From assembly GCF_014695375.1 (NCBI RefSeq), contig NZ_JACJOG010000030.1, positions 1 to 64,000 of the forward strand: a stretch of DNA of 64,000 bases. Reading direction: 5' to 3'. Below are positions 46,877 to 55,667 of the stretch, piece by piece (positions within the stretch are counted from its first letter, which is position 1; each line of letters starts with the position of its first letter). Origin of the DNA: Coleofasciculus sp. FACHB-T130 (GTDB lineage: Bacteria > Cyanobacteriota > Cyanobacteriia > Cyanobacteriales > FACHB-T130). Under the pieces are notes generated by a model. The model was not told where the DNA came from, did not search any database, and saw only the letters and a list, made by a program, of their open reading frames with translations. Made by a program: the position numbers and the translations under genes.

Positions 46877-47803
46877 CACCAACCAAACCGGCAGAGTTAA
46901 CAAGAGTCCTATCGTCCCGACAACCAGCGCCGTCACGGTTAAATTTCGGTCGAGATTGTAGGTTTCCGCCAAGATGAGGGTGGCAAACGCTGGAGGCATT
47001 GCCATCTGTAAAACAATGACCAGATGGGGTGCCCCACTCACACCCAGCAGCCCAACCCCAACGCCCAGTACCAGCGGAACGAGCAGCATTTTAATCCCCA
47101 AGCTCACAGATGCCGAAGGGAGGCTACCCCAGGAGGAAAGCTGGCTGAGGCGCATACCGATTAGCACCAAAGCCAGCGCCACTCCACTCCAAGCAATCAT
47201 TTGCAGCAATTGTTCAGCGGGTTCGGGCAGTGGGAAGTTGCGAAAACCCAGTCCAAAGCCAAAACTCCACAGCGCTGGATTGATCAGCACTGCCTGTAGG
47301 GACGGGAAGACGCCCTTCTCTGCCCCAACCCCAAAACGAGCCGCCAAGACAACGCCCAAGCCGTAGGCTCCCAGCGTGGTGCCCATCAGGTCATAAAATA
47401 GCGCCCACCCAAAGTACTGCTGCCCGACGAGAGCGAGGGTGACGGGATAACCCAAGTAGCCGGTGTTCCCGACCATTGAGGCTAATAGAAAACTTCCTTG
47501 AGTGGATTTACTCCAAGCTTTTTTAGGGAATTGCGAGGCTTGCCTTCCTATCCAAAACCAGGCTAATCCGGCTCCCACCAAAATTGCCATCCAAGCGGCG
47601 ACGGGTGCAATCCAAATTGGCCCGGATAAGTCAGCGTGACGCAGAAACGCCACAATGCCAAGCGGGACTCCAATCCAAAAGAGAAACTTCCCTAAATAGG
47701 TGGGAACTACTTTGGGCAGTTGGCGACCCAAAACCCATCCCAGCAAAATGCCACCACCTAGCCGGAAATAGAGTTCCAGCAGTTGAATTCCTATATTAGG
47801 CAT
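46862..47803 (-). CDS. AEC family transporter (auxin efflux carrier-like)
   Basis: 313 residues with ten hydrophobic segments in two sets of five. The first set holds LGKFLFWIGVPLGIVAF and ASMVGNTGYLGYPVTLALVG, the latter being the conserved core with the asparagine-glycine pair. The second half holds GMRLSQ and MAMPPAFATLILAETYNLDR. Bacterial AEC members export organic acids or other small anions. The substrate is unknown. Confidence 0.85.
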   Translation of the reverse strand: MPNIGIQLLELYFRLGGGILLGWVLGRQLPKVVPTYLGKFLFWIGVPLGIVAFLRHADLSGPIWIAPVAAWMAILVGAGLAWFWIGRQASQFPKKAWSKSTQGSFLLASMVGNTGYLGYPVTLALVGQQYFGWALFYDLMGTTLGAYGLGVVLAARFGVGAEKGVFPSLQAVLINPALWSFGFGLGFRNFPLPEPAEQLLQMIAWSGVALALVLIGMRLSQLSSWGSLPSASVSLGIKMLLVPLVLGVGVGLLGVSGAPHLVIVLQMAMPPAFATLILAETYNLDRNLTVTALVVGTIGLLLTLPVWLVLFGR

Positions 47804-48043
47804 CGTCTCATGGGTTGTCAGCAGAAGGTTTAGACTGACACCTGTACGATATGTCAGCTTCTATTCATGTTAAGCATCAGGGTTGATGACGAGGCATCTG
47901 GGAATACACGGCGGCTGTTGATATTCGCTCAGTCTAAAATACTTGTAAAGTTAGGTGTTGAGTCTCAGTGCCGTTGTTGGATATCTAAGAATTGATAACT
48001 AACCACAAAAACAACAGGAGTGGCTCTTTTGGAAAACGCGGGT

Positions 48044-48874
48044 ATGCCTGAAAAACCACCCAAGTCGGCACTGCCGATAGACGATATTCCGGAGGCGTTG
48101 CGGGATACGCCGTACCTCGGACGACGCCAGCGACAGTGGCAGCCGATTCTCCTGTTTGGCGGTTTGTTGGGATTGGGAGCGATCGCGCTGATTATCGGTA
48201 TCTTAGTCCCCCGTCCTGTACCCGAATCGAATGCGTCGCCTATACAAAGTGACGTTTCAGGCATTCAAACGCCTCCAGCGACACCAGCAGCCAATACCCT
48301 GTTTGGACACTTTTCCTATCAAGAGGCACCCCAGTCCGAACTTGAGGCGATTACAGCGGATGGTCGCTTGAAAATGCGTAAAGCTGCCGCCAGACAATAT
48401 AACGCGATGGTAGCAGCGGCGCGAGCTTCCGGGATTATCATCGTGCCAATTTCAGGATTTCGCTCGATTAGCGAGCAGCAGCATTTATATTTTGACACTA
48501 AGGCGCAGCGCGGACAGTCAGCCGCCGAACGGGCAAAAGTGAGTGCGCCTCCCGGTCACAGCGAACATCATACTGGGTACGCGATAGACGTGGGTGATGG
48601 AAGAGTCCCCGCAACGAATCTCAGTCCTAACTTTGAGAAGACTGCGGCTTTTAAGTGGCTTCAGAAGAACGCCCCTTACTATAGCTTTGAGATATCGTTT
48701 CCCCGCAACAATCCCCAAGGCGTTAGTTATGAACCGTGGCACTGGCGCTATGTGGGCGATCGCGATAGTCTGGAAACATTTTATAAAGCCAAACAATTCG
48801 GAGGTGGGGCGCAGCCATCGGGCGATCGCTCTGTCGTGTCGCCGACCAATCCCAACCCCAATACTTCACCCTAG
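48044..48874 (+). CDS. D-alanyl-D-alanine carboxypeptidase, VanY/M15 family
   Basis: 276 residues from the ATG at 48044; a GTG at 48020 is in frame but its AGGAG is only two bases away. One hydrophobic anchor (about 34-58) precedes a Pro-rich linker. The catalytic domain has ISGFRSISEQQHLYFDTKAQ, the metal motif PGHSEHHTGYAIDVGD and EPWHWRYVGD with the base and third ligand. The enzyme trims the terminal D-Ala from peptidoglycan peptides in the periplasm. Next gene: M41-like protease, 79 bases on. Confidence 0.9.
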   Translation: MPEKPPKSALPIDDIPEALRDTPYLGRRQRQWQPILLFGGLLGLGAIALIIGILVPRPVPESNASPIQSDVSGIQTPPATPAANTLFGHFSYQEAPQSELEAITADGRLKMRKAAARQYNAMVAAARASGIIIVPISGFRSISEQQHLYFDTKAQRGQSAAERAKVSAPPGHSEHHTGYAIDVGDGRVPATNLSPNFEKTAAFKWLQKNAPYYSFEISFPRNNPQGVSYEPWHWRYVGDRDSLETFYKAKQFGGGAQPSGDRSVVSPTNPNPNTSP

Positions 48875-48953
48875 CCAGTAATTAAAAATTAAAAATGCAA
48901 AATTTAAAGCACCAGTTTTAATTTTTAATTCATCTACCTTAGACTTCAATATC

Positions 48954-49640
48954 ATGCAACAAACTGCCCTAAATCTAATTGCCATTGGCGTCTTTGCAAT
49001 GACGCTTTCTAGCTTGTTGGGGCCAATGTTGAACATATCACCGACAATCCCCGCGATCGCAACGATTAGCATTCTGGGACTGGCAACCTTAGACACCCTG
49101 AGCTTCCAAGGCAAAGGGATTGCAATCCTTTTGGAGTTGTTTGCAGGTGCTGACTCCAAATACCGCGATCGCGTATTGCGGCATGAAGCCGGTCATTTCC
49201 TCGTCGCCTACTTACTCGAAATTCCCATCACTGGCTACACGCTCAGCGCCTGGGAAACCGTTAGACAAGGAAATCCTGGGCAAGGTGGGGTGATATTTGA
49301 TACCCAAAAATTGCAGCAAGAAATGACAACCCCTTGGGAGATGCAAGTCATCCTGGATCGATTCTGCACCGTCTGGATGGCAGGCATCGCCGCCGAGATT
49401 TTGGCATACGGTAGCGCCGAGGGAGGCGCAGAAGACCGGCAAAAAATTAGAGAGGCGCTGACACAGTTAGGACGGCAAGAAAGCGGCGCTCAGCAGAAAG
49501 AGCGTGCCAGTGCGCTGCAAGCACGTACCCTGATTGAGGAAAACTATCCCGCCTACGAAGCCCTGGTGGCGAGGATGGAACAACGTGCTTCAGTTGAGGA
49601 GTGTTATCAGGTGCTTCAGCAACATACTTTTAGAAGTTAG
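48954..49640 (+). CDS. M41-like zinc protease without AAA domain
   Basis: 228 residues. Two hydrophobic segments (about 6-26 and 30-50) precede the peptidase part. The zinc motif HEAGH is at 77-81, and AGIAAEILAYGSAEGGAEDR resembles the FtsH segment holding the third zinc ligand and downstream helix. FtsH peptidases normally carry an AAA ATPase ahead of HExxH; here there is only the membrane hairpin, so unfolding energy would have to come from a partner, or the substrates are already loose. Such stand-alone proteins occur in cyanobacteria and plastids. Confidence 0.78.
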   Translation: MQQTALNLIAIGVFAMTLSSLLGPMLNISPTIPAIATISILGLATLDTLSFQGKGIAILLELFAGADSKYRDRVLRHEAGHFLVAYLLEIPITGYTLSAWETVRQGNPGQGGVIFDTQKLQQEMTTPWEMQVILDRFCTVWMAGIAAEILAYGSAEGGAEDRQKIREALTQLGRQESGAQQKERASALQARTLIEENYPAYEALVARMEQRASVEECYQVLQQHTFRS

Positions 49641-49907
49641 TCGTTCCTAATTAGTAGTCATTAATCAATTACCAATTTATAGAATTAATGGGAAGTTGTT
49701 GCCTCTGTATCCTAGACTTCACCTACTTTTTTTGATATACTAACTTTGACAAGGAAGAACTAAGCTACAATAAAATTTTTAGGCAGATTTCTATTATTTA
49801 ACTATACTCTTTTTAGCTCAAACAAGTAGTAATTTCCAATACACTTCTCGTTGTTTTTAAGAGGTAAAAATTGAGGGGAGAATTTCTACCTCTTCCGCAA
49901 TTCGCAA
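49641..49907. other. AT-rich intergenic region
   Basis: 267 bases between convergent genes. No ORF or strong hairpin found. Confidence 0.35.
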
Positions 49908-50963
49908 TTATTCACTCACAACTCGATTGCGACCATCAGATTTGGCTTGCAGAAGGTTTTGGTCAGCACGTTGTAGCAAGTTTACTCCTTTAATATCGTC
50001 CGTCGCATTCAGGGTGCCTGTCCCCAAACTGATCGTAATTGTGAGTGACAGAGTGGGATTAATTCTGAAGGGTTGTTCGCAGATCAGGCGACACAGACGG
50101 TGGGCTACCACTGGAGCCTCTTGAACATCTGTGTGGCTGAGAATTACAACAAATTCCTCACCTCCGTAGCGGAAGAGAGTGTCTTGAAATCGCAGGTTGT
50201 GTTGCAGACGAGCGGAGAGTAGTTGCAGGACGCGATCGCCGATCAGATGCCCGTAGGTGTCATTAATAGACTTGAAATAGTCTACATCTAGCATTACCAA
50301 ACTCAGCGGAATTAAGCGACTCCGAGCATTTTGAATCTGTCGGGGCAATTCCCATTCCAAGGCGCGACGATTATTCAGTTCCGTCAGCGGGTCAGATAGC
50401 GCCATTGTTGACAATAAATCATTGGTTCGCATCAATTGACGATAGTTTTGCACCTTGCGTAATCCCATCTGAATTTGCGCTGCCAGTAAGCGATCTTGCA
50501 ACCCGATCTCCTCTTGTGCAAGGGCAGCACTCCTTCTTCTGACTGGGGCAATTTGCAAGTAAGCATCTGCCCCTTTTTCTAAAGCTTCTGCCATGAGTGC
50601 CAACTTCCGGTGTCGATCGGAAAGTGTTTGCTCGCGGGCAAGTTCCGGTCGGTCTTCTATCAAGATGCAGTAAATCCCCGCTAATTGGTTATGTTGTTTG
50701 AGCTGATAACAGAATTCCAAACTGCCCTCCAGACTTGCCTGCAAAATTAAGATATAGGGCAGTTTCTTTTCCAGCAGCGGGATGACTTCATCTAGCTGGG
50801 AGGCAGCTTCAACTGCGCCACCTACTAAAGCAGCGATTCGCGTCAAAAATGTTGCCAGAAATGCATCAGTTCCAACAACTAGAACAAAAGCATCCATTAG
50901 CGTAGGTATTCCGGAAGAATCAAGGCTCTTTCCCTGTTGACGAAACGTGAGAATTTCTACCAC
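49908..50963 (-). CDS. Degenerate receiver plus GGDEF diguanylate cyclase
   Basis: 351 residues with a GTG start; an ATG 22 codons in (50897, MDAFVLVVG) may be the true start. Residues about 23-145 have the receiver fold layout, but where the phospho-Asp should be the sequence is YILILQASLEGS, so phosphorylation is unlikely. The GGDEF domain (about 185-345) has LTELNNRRALEWELP, RYGGEEFVVIL and the I-site R-F-Q-D at the correct spacing, so it should be active and feedback-inhibited by cyclic di-GMP. Confidence 0.85.
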   Translation of the reverse strand: MVEILTFRQQGKSLDSSGIPTLMDAFVLVVGTDAFLATFLTRIAALVGGAVEAASQLDEVIPLLEKKLPYILILQASLEGSLEFCYQLKQHNQLAGIYCILIEDRPELAREQTLSDRHRKLALMAEALEKGADAYLQIAPVRRRSAALAQEEIGLQDRLLAAQIQMGLRKVQNYRQLMRTNDLLSTMALSDPLTELNNRRALEWELPRQIQNARSRLIPLSLVMLDVDYFKSINDTYGHLIGDRVLQLLSARLQHNLRFQDTLFRYGGEEFVVILSHTDVQEAPVVAHRLCRLICEQPFRINPTLSLTITISLGTGTLNATDDIKGVNLLQRADQNLLQAKSDGRNRVVSE

Positions 50964-51460
50964 TAGAGTTTTTATGGAGCAACGAAGGAGACGAATGGAT
51001 AGATGACCCTAGACTGGATGAGCGTGTAGATTGTGGGGCGAAGAAGCGATCGCTCTAGCGGATGCCGCTATACGAGGCTTCTGGCTGCTATGCCATTGAA
51101 CCGGGTAGCACTACCAAACTCTAACCCGATCGTTGGCACCGACACACTCTGTTACATTCTCAGTTTGCTACAAGTATTAGAGATGGGTATTCCGTTGGCG
51201 GTAGAGAATTTTACAAAATCTTCATAAAACTGCCACACTACCCAAATGCTTGAACAACCTGCGAGCAGATTCTTCTTTATGCTGGCAGATAATTGGTATT
51301 TGTTACCACTCTTGATAATGGAAGCGTAAAGCGAGCGATCGCATCCCCATTTGTCAAGAACAGAGCGATTCTCCTTTGGAGACGCTACGCGATCGCGCCT
51401 TTTTGCAGCCGATTCATCTGTGATTTCTTGATTCACTACGAAGTCAGTAACCAGACAAAA
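50964..51460. other. Intergenic region without a clear gene
   Basis: About 500 bases. An open frame of 112 codons on the minus strand (51152-51490) shows no domain and overlaps the terminator of the next gene, so I reject it. A GGAGACGCTACGCGATCGCG motif at 51378-51397 is a common cyanobacterial repeat. Confidence 0.4.
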
Positions 51461-51486
51461 GCCAGTTAGATTATTACCTAACTGGC
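51461..51486 (-). terminator. Rho-independent terminator of the Atx1-like gene
   Basis: GCCAGTTAG and CTAACTGGC form a perfect 9-base-pair stem with an 8-base loop. Reading leftward the stem is followed by TTTTG. It lies 31 bases past the gene's stop. Confidence 0.75.
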
Positions 51487-51517
51487 TCAAAATTAACCCT
51501 AGTAATGCAGAGTATGG

Positions 51518-51721
51518 TTATTGATAACCTTCAATCGTGTGACCTGCCGCCACGATCGCTTGCTTGATTGTTTCTTCAGAAGCTTGAGCTTCCACTGTCA
51601 CCGTCTTGGCTTTTACATCCACGTCCACCTTGGCGTCGGGTTCCATCGTATGGATCGTGTCGGTAATCGTTTCTGCACAGCCATTACAGGCGATAGTGGG
51701 AACTTTTAGTTGGAGTGCCAT
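51518..51721 (-). CDS. Atx1-like heavy-metal-binding chaperone (HMA domain)
   Basis: 67 residues, a single HMA domain: MALQLKVPTIACNGCAETIT with the metal-binding CxxC (ACNGC), then KVDVDVKAKTVTVEAQASEE and a C-terminal IVAAGHTIEGYQ. It closely follows the layout of the cyanobacterial copper chaperone Atx1, including a His in the last loop. It should carry Cu(I) to the CtaA/PacS ATPases, neither of which is in this window. Confidence 0.92.
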   Translation of the reverse strand: MALQLKVPTIACNGCAETITDTIHTMEPDAKVDVDVKAKTVTVEAQASEETIKQAIVAAGHTIEGYQ

Positions 51722-51847
51722 AAATTCAATTCAAGTCAATTAAGTTTGCAAGGGTGCGATTCGAGAAGCCTTTATTTTACCGTTGTCACAGTGCTAGATA
51801 AATCAGCCTGCTGAGCGATAATGCAGATTCCGCATTCTGGCGCGATC

Positions 51848-51879
51848 GCGTTAGTCTAGCGCTGACTTGTCAATTCGCA
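51848..51879. repeat. Dispersed repeat (GCGTTAGYCTAGCGCTGAC type), second copy
   Basis: GCGTTAGTCTAGCGCTGACT followed by TGTCAATTCGCAT; compare 22841-22875. Confidence 0.65.
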
Positions 51880-51911
51880 TCCTCGATAAAAATTCCCCTA
51901 AAAACATTTTT

Positions 51912-51937
51912 GGGCTTAGTCGAGTGCGACTAAGCCC
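51912..51937. repeat. Perfect 11-base-pair hairpin
   Basis: GGGCTTAGTCG-agtg-CGACTAAGCCC. It has no T run after it on the plus strand; on the minus strand it is followed by AAAAATG. It is therefore not an ordinary terminator. Confidence 0.6.
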
Positions 51938-52305
51938 GTTAGATCGAAAGGATTGGTTTTCTCAAAAAATGAACTTCAACAACTAGGGTGGACAAGTTTG
52001 GCAGCTTCACCTTTATCTTTAGTATTCCAGCATAGTCCAGTCTTCCCAGACTTTGGTTTGGCTTTGCACCAGCTTGGCTTTTTGCCCCTCCAGTGCTTTT
52101 TACCACTACAGTCTATGCTTGGTTGGTTCTTGCTGCACTTGGGTAACAGACCGGGGACACCGCGTCTATTTTTCCCATTCCGTTTTTCATCTGCCTCCTT
52201 GTTTTGCTAACTTCCTGGTGTCCACTATTAAATTAGCACCCCATTTTGGAGGAAAATCCCCGATTTAACTAAACTTGACAAGTCTTTAAACACAGCAAAT
52301 AAGCG

Positions 52306-52425
52306 TTAGTAAAGAGAAACAATTCCCCTGCCTTGCAATGCCTGAACGAGAAGGGCTACAACAAGGCATAAACAAATGTAAAAATAGATAAAGTTGACCG
52401 ATACCAAGCCCTTGTAAATTCCCAT
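52306..52425 (-). CDS. Candidate 39-residue membrane peptide, divergent from alaS
   Basis: The minus strand from 52425 reads [20 protein letters not shown] and continues with [13 protein letters not shown], ending in TAA at 52306. This is one strongly hydrophobic helix with short polar ends, the size of small photosynthetic or NDH subunits, but I cannot match it to one. A GGGAGG lies eight bases upstream. Its start codon overlaps the alaS start on the other strand, and the ribosome-site bases are the Ser codons of alaS, so coincidence is possible. Confidence 0.3.
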   Translation of the reverse strand: MGIYKGLVSVNFIYFYICLCLVVALLVQALQGRGIVSLY

Positions 52426-55069
52426 GTCTTCTTCCTCCCAGTTCCTTAGCGGTAGCGAAATTCGGCAAAAATTCCTCGACTTCTATGCCCAGCGAGGACA
52501 TCAAGTTTTGCCGAGTGCTTCCTTAGTGCCAGAAGATCCCACCGTACTGCTAACGATCGCCGGGATGCTGCCTTTTAAGCCGATATTTTTAGGACAGCGA
52601 TCGCCTGAGTTCAAGCGTGCCACGACTTCTCAAAAATGTATCCGCACCAACGATATTGAGAATGTCGGACGGACTGCCCGACATCACACGTTTTTTGAGA
52701 TGTTGGGTAATTTCAGCTTTGGGGATTATTTCAAAGAACAAGCGATCGCTTGGGGTTGGGAACTGTCAACACAAGTTTTTGGTTTACCCCCAGAACGCCT
52801 TGTCGTCAGTGTCTTCCGGGAAGATGAGGAAGCTTATACGATTTGGCGGGATAAAATTGGCGTTCCCGAAGCCAGAATCCAACGCATGGGAGAAGCGGAT
52901 AACTTCTGGGTATCTGGTCCCACAGGTCCTTGTGGCCCTTGTTCGGAAATTTACTATGATTTCTACCCAGAACGCGGTGATGACAAGATTGATTTAGAAG
53001 ATGACACCCGGTTCATCGAGTTCTACAACCTGGTGTTCATGCAATACAACCGGGATGCAGAAGGCAACCTAACGCCGCTGCAAAATAAGAACATCGACAC
53101 GGGGATGGGACTGGAACGGATGGCGCAAATCCTCCAGCAGGTATCCAACAATTACGAAACTGACCTGATTTTCCCAATCGTCAAAACTGCATCTGAAATC
53201 GCCGGAATTGATTACGCTAGCAGCGACGAGAAGACGAAAGTTTCCCTGAAGGTCATTGGGGATCACGTTCGTTCCGTCGTCCACATGATTGCCGATGAAA
53301 TTCGCGCATCGAATATTGGGCGGGGGTATGTACTGCGGCGCTTGATTCGGCGCGTGGTGCGTCACGGACGACTGATTGGGATTTCCGGGGAATTTACGCC
53401 GCAAGTAGCGGAAACTGCGATCGCGCTTTCCGAATCCGCTTATCCGATCGTCCGGGTTCGAGAAGCACAAATCAAAGCGGAACTGCAACGAGAAGAATCT
53501 CGCTTCCTCAAGACACTGGAACGAGGTGAGAAACTGTTGGATGAAATTATCCAGCGGGTGAAACAGGAAGGCAAAACTCAAATTGGCGGACGAGACGCCT
53601 TTACTCTCTATGACACCTACGGCTTCCCTGTAGAACTCACTCAGGAAGTTGCAGAGGAAGAAGGACTCACCGTAGACGAGTCAGGCTTCAATGCGGCGAT
53701 GGAGGAACAGCAAACGCGATCGCAGTCCGCCCACGAAACCATCGATCTCACCCTACAAGGTTCCCTAGATAAGCTAGCCGAACACATTCATAGCACCGAG
53801 TTTCTGGGTTATACCCAACCTTCCAGCCAATCGCAAGTAGAAGTGATTCTTGTAGAAGGCAAATCTGTCGAAGCGGCGGAAGCGGGAACACAAGTGCAGA
53901 TTGTCCTGAATAAGACGCCATTCTACGCAGAATCGGGCGGACAAATTGGCGATCGCGGTTATATCTCCGGCGATTCCGTTTTGGTACGAGTTGAAGACGT
54001 TAAGAAAGAATCCGATTTCTTCGTCCATTTCGGTCGCATTGAACGCGGTACGCTGCGGGTAGAAGATGCTGTAACTGCCCAAATTGACTTGTCTTGTCGC
54101 CGTCGCGTGCAAGCGCATCATACCGCAACGCACCTGCTGCAAGCGGCATTGAGGAAATTTGTCGATGAATCGATTACTCAGGCGGGTTCTTTGGTCGCCT
54201 TCGATCGGCTGCGATTTGATTTCAACTGTCCTTGTCCCGTGACATCCGAACAAGTACAACAAATCGAAGAGCAAATCAATACTTGGATCGCGGAAGCGCA
54301 TCCCGCCGAAACCGAAATCCTGCCAATCGCGGAAGCCAAAGCGAAAGGCGCGATCGCTATGTTTGGCGAAAAATACGGCGATGAAGTACGGGTATTGGAT
54401 GTCCCCGGCGTTTCGATGGAATTGTGCGGCGGTACTCACGTTCACAACACTGCTGAAATTGGGCTATTTAAGATCGTCTCGGAAGCCGGTGTCGCCTCTG
54501 GAGTGCGCCGAATCGAAGCAGTAGCAGGGCCAGCGGTTCTGGAATACTTGAATGTACGGGAGAAAGTGGTTAAGGATTTGAGCGATCGCTTTAAAATCAA
54601 ACCCGAAGAACTCCCCGACAGAATTACTAACATCCAGAACGAATTAAAGGCATCTCAAAAGCAGCTAGAAACATTAAAGGCAGAACTCGCCTTCGCGAAA
54701 TCTGACCAGTTACTCAGCACTGCTGAAACAGTGGGCGATTTCAAAATTTTAGTTGCCGAATTGGGCGATGTTGACGCCGAATCCCTCAAAAATGCTGCTG
54801 AAAGATTACTGCAAAAACTGGGTAATGGTGCCGTATTCTTGGCATCAATTCCCGAAGCAGATAAAGTTAGCTTAGTGGCACATTTTAGCCCTGAAGTCAA
54901 TAAAAAAGGATTGCAAGCTGGAAAATTCATCGGCGCGATCGCTAAAATCTGCGGCGGCGGCGGCGGCGGACGCCCCAACCTGGCGCAAGCTGGCGGACGC
55001 GATCCCAGCAAGCTGAAAGAAGCCTTAGAAAGCGCTAGAACTCAGTTAAAGTCGGGTTTGGGCGAATAG
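52424..55069 (+). CDS. alaS: Alanyl-tRNA synthetase
   Basis: 881 residues, full length. Catalytic domain: [20 protein letters not shown] (motif 1 region), [20 protein letters not shown] (motif 2) and the [19 protein letters not shown] region. Editing domain: [15 protein letters not shown] and [18 protein letters not shown], together giving the zinc-binding His and Cys residues. The C-terminal C-Ala domain ends [20 protein letters not shown]. It charges tRNA-Ala and edits Ser and Gly. The last 36 codons are echoed by a decayed second copy at 55461-55568. Confidence 0.98.
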   Translation: MSSSSQFLSGSEIRQKFLDFYAQRGHQVLPSASLVPEDPTVLLTIAGMLPFKPIFLGQRSPEFKRATTSQKCIRTNDIENVGRTARHHTFFEMLGNFSFGDYFKEQAIAWGWELSTQVFGLPPERLVVSVFREDEEAYTIWRDKIGVPEARIQRMGEADNFWVSGPTGPCGPCSEIYYDFYPERGDDKIDLEDDTRFIEFYNLVFMQYNRDAEGNLTPLQNKNIDTGMGLERMAQILQQVSNNYETDLIFPIVKTASEIAGIDYASSDEKTKVSLKVIGDHVRSVVHMIADEIRASNIGRGYVLRRLIRRVVRHGRLIGISGEFTPQVAETAIALSESAYPIVRVREAQIKAELQREESRFLKTLERGEKLLDEIIQRVKQEGKTQIGGRDAFTLYDTYGFPVELTQEVAEEEGLTVDESGFNAAMEEQQTRSQSAHETIDLTLQGSLDKLAEHIHSTEFLGYTQPSSQSQVEVILVEGKSVEAAEAGTQVQIVLNKTPFYAESGGQIGDRGYISGDSVLVRVEDVKKESDFFVHFGRIERGTLRVEDAVTAQIDLSCRRRVQAHHTATHLLQAALRKFVDESITQAGSLVAFDRLRFDFNCPCPVTSEQVQQIEEQINTWIAEAHPAETEILPIAEAKAKGAIAMFGEKYGDEVRVLDVPGVSMELCGGTHVHNTAEIGLFKIVSEAGVASGVRRIEAVAGPAVLEYLNVREKVVKDLSDRFKIKPEELPDRITNIQNELKASQKQLETLKAELAFAKSDQLLSTAETVGDFKILVAELGDVDAESLKNAAERLLQKLGNGAVFLASIPEADKVSLVAHFSPEVNKKGLQAGKFIGAIAKICGGGGGGRPNLAQAGGRDPSKLKEALESARTQLKSGLGE

Positions 55070-55071
55070 AA

Positions 55072-55130
55072 GGAAGCGATCGCGTCTTTAATTGAAAGGG
55101 ATGCGATCGCTTTCCATTATTTTATTTTTG
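55072..55130 (+). terminator. HIP1-based terminator of alaS
   Basis: GGAAGCGATCGC (55072-55083) pairs with GCGATCGCTTTCC (55103-55115), with a 19-base loop, followed by ATTATTTTATTTTT. Two HIP1 octamers form the core of the stem. Confidence 0.7.
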
Positions 55131-55156
55131 AAATTATTACGAATAGTTTTTAATTT

Positions 55157-55378
55157 ATGACTGAAGCAACACAGCCATCTGCATTTCAACAAGCAATTGA
55201 AGCAGTTGAATCTTTATCTTTAGAAGACCAAGAAATACTTCTAAATATTATTCATAAACGCCTAATTTAAAGTTGCCATCAATTAGTAGAAGAAATTGCA
55301 GAAGTACGGGATGCATACAAGCAGGGAATTGTAAGATTTGGTTCAGTATCAGAATTATTGGCAAAGTTAGATGATTGA
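55157..55378 (+). pseudogene. Decayed type II antitoxin
   Basis: MTEATQPSAFQQAIEAVESL, then LSLEDQEILLNIIHKRLI, then an in-frame TAA (codon 38, 55268-55270), then QLVEEIAEVRDAYKQGIVRF and GSVSELLAKLDD to a TGA. The two halves together read as the common cyanobacterial antitoxin that pairs with RelE/ParE-type toxins, where the break normally reads IERRR or similar; GAA to TAA would explain it. The reading frame is otherwise intact, so decay is recent compared with the toxin's. Confidence 0.7.
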
Positions 55379-55452
55379 GAAATATCGGTTGGACTCCAAA
55401 ATCTATTCGTGCTTGCAGGAGATTTTTAAATCTTAACTTTGTATATATGTAG
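55375..55452 (+). pseudogene. Truncated RelE/ParE-like toxin remnant
   Basis: Overlapping the antitoxin end, 25 codons read LRNIGWTPKSIRACRRFLNL and then stop. This matches only the first beta-strand and helix of RelE/ParE-type toxins (WTxxFIRAxKRFLKxNP). The remaining 60 or so residues are gone; the alaS-like remnant starts 9 bases on. Confidence 0.55.
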
Positions 55453-55460
55453 CCTTCGAC

Positions 55461-55568
55461 AGCGGACGACCCAATCTATTACTAGATGGCGATCGCGATC
55501 GCAGCAAGCTAAACAAAGCCCTCTAAACAGCACGCACCCAGTTGCAATCAGCCTTGGGCGAGTCTTAA
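55461..55568 (+). repeat. Decayed second copy of the alaS 3' end
   Basis: Aligned codon by codon without gaps to the last part of alaS (54967-55069). It reads SGRPNLLLDGDRDRSKLNKA, L, stop, TARTQLQSALGES, stop. By my count 22 of 34 positions encode the same residue. Many matched codons differ at third positions (CGC/CGA, AAC/AAT, CTG/CTA), so it descends from a different functional alaS, not from a recent copy. An internal TAA marks it as dead. Confidence 0.8.
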
Positions 55569-55667
55569 ACGCACTCTTAATCTTTAATACTTAAATACTT
55601 GCTCAGATTTTGGGTACTTTAGGTGTAGCGTGTCAGTACCTGCATCGCTGACCGCTCATTCAGGGGC

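Larger units (their letters stand above)
51722..52305. other. Intergenic region with repeat and a perfect hairpin
   Basis: About 580 bases. It holds a dispersed repeat (51848-51879) and a perfect hairpin (51912-51937). Plus-strand frames at 51953-52268 encode hydrophobic, Leu/Phe/Pro-rich sequence without initiation signals. The minus strand of the same stretch has a broken frame ending in LPNLSTLVVEVHFLRKPILS, which may be a decayed mobile-element gene, but I cannot name it. Confidence 0.4.

Noticed and set aside
51152-51490. Minus-strand open frame of 112 codons
   Set aside because: It overlaps the Atx1-like gene's terminator and has no recognisable domain.
51953-52268. Two hydrophobic plus-strand open frames
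   Set aside because: Leu/Phe/Pro-rich composition fits a shadow of broken minus-strand sequence; no ribosome site.
53069-54633. Long antisense frames inside alaS
   Set aside because: They are fully contained in a confidently identified gene and are typical third-position shadows.
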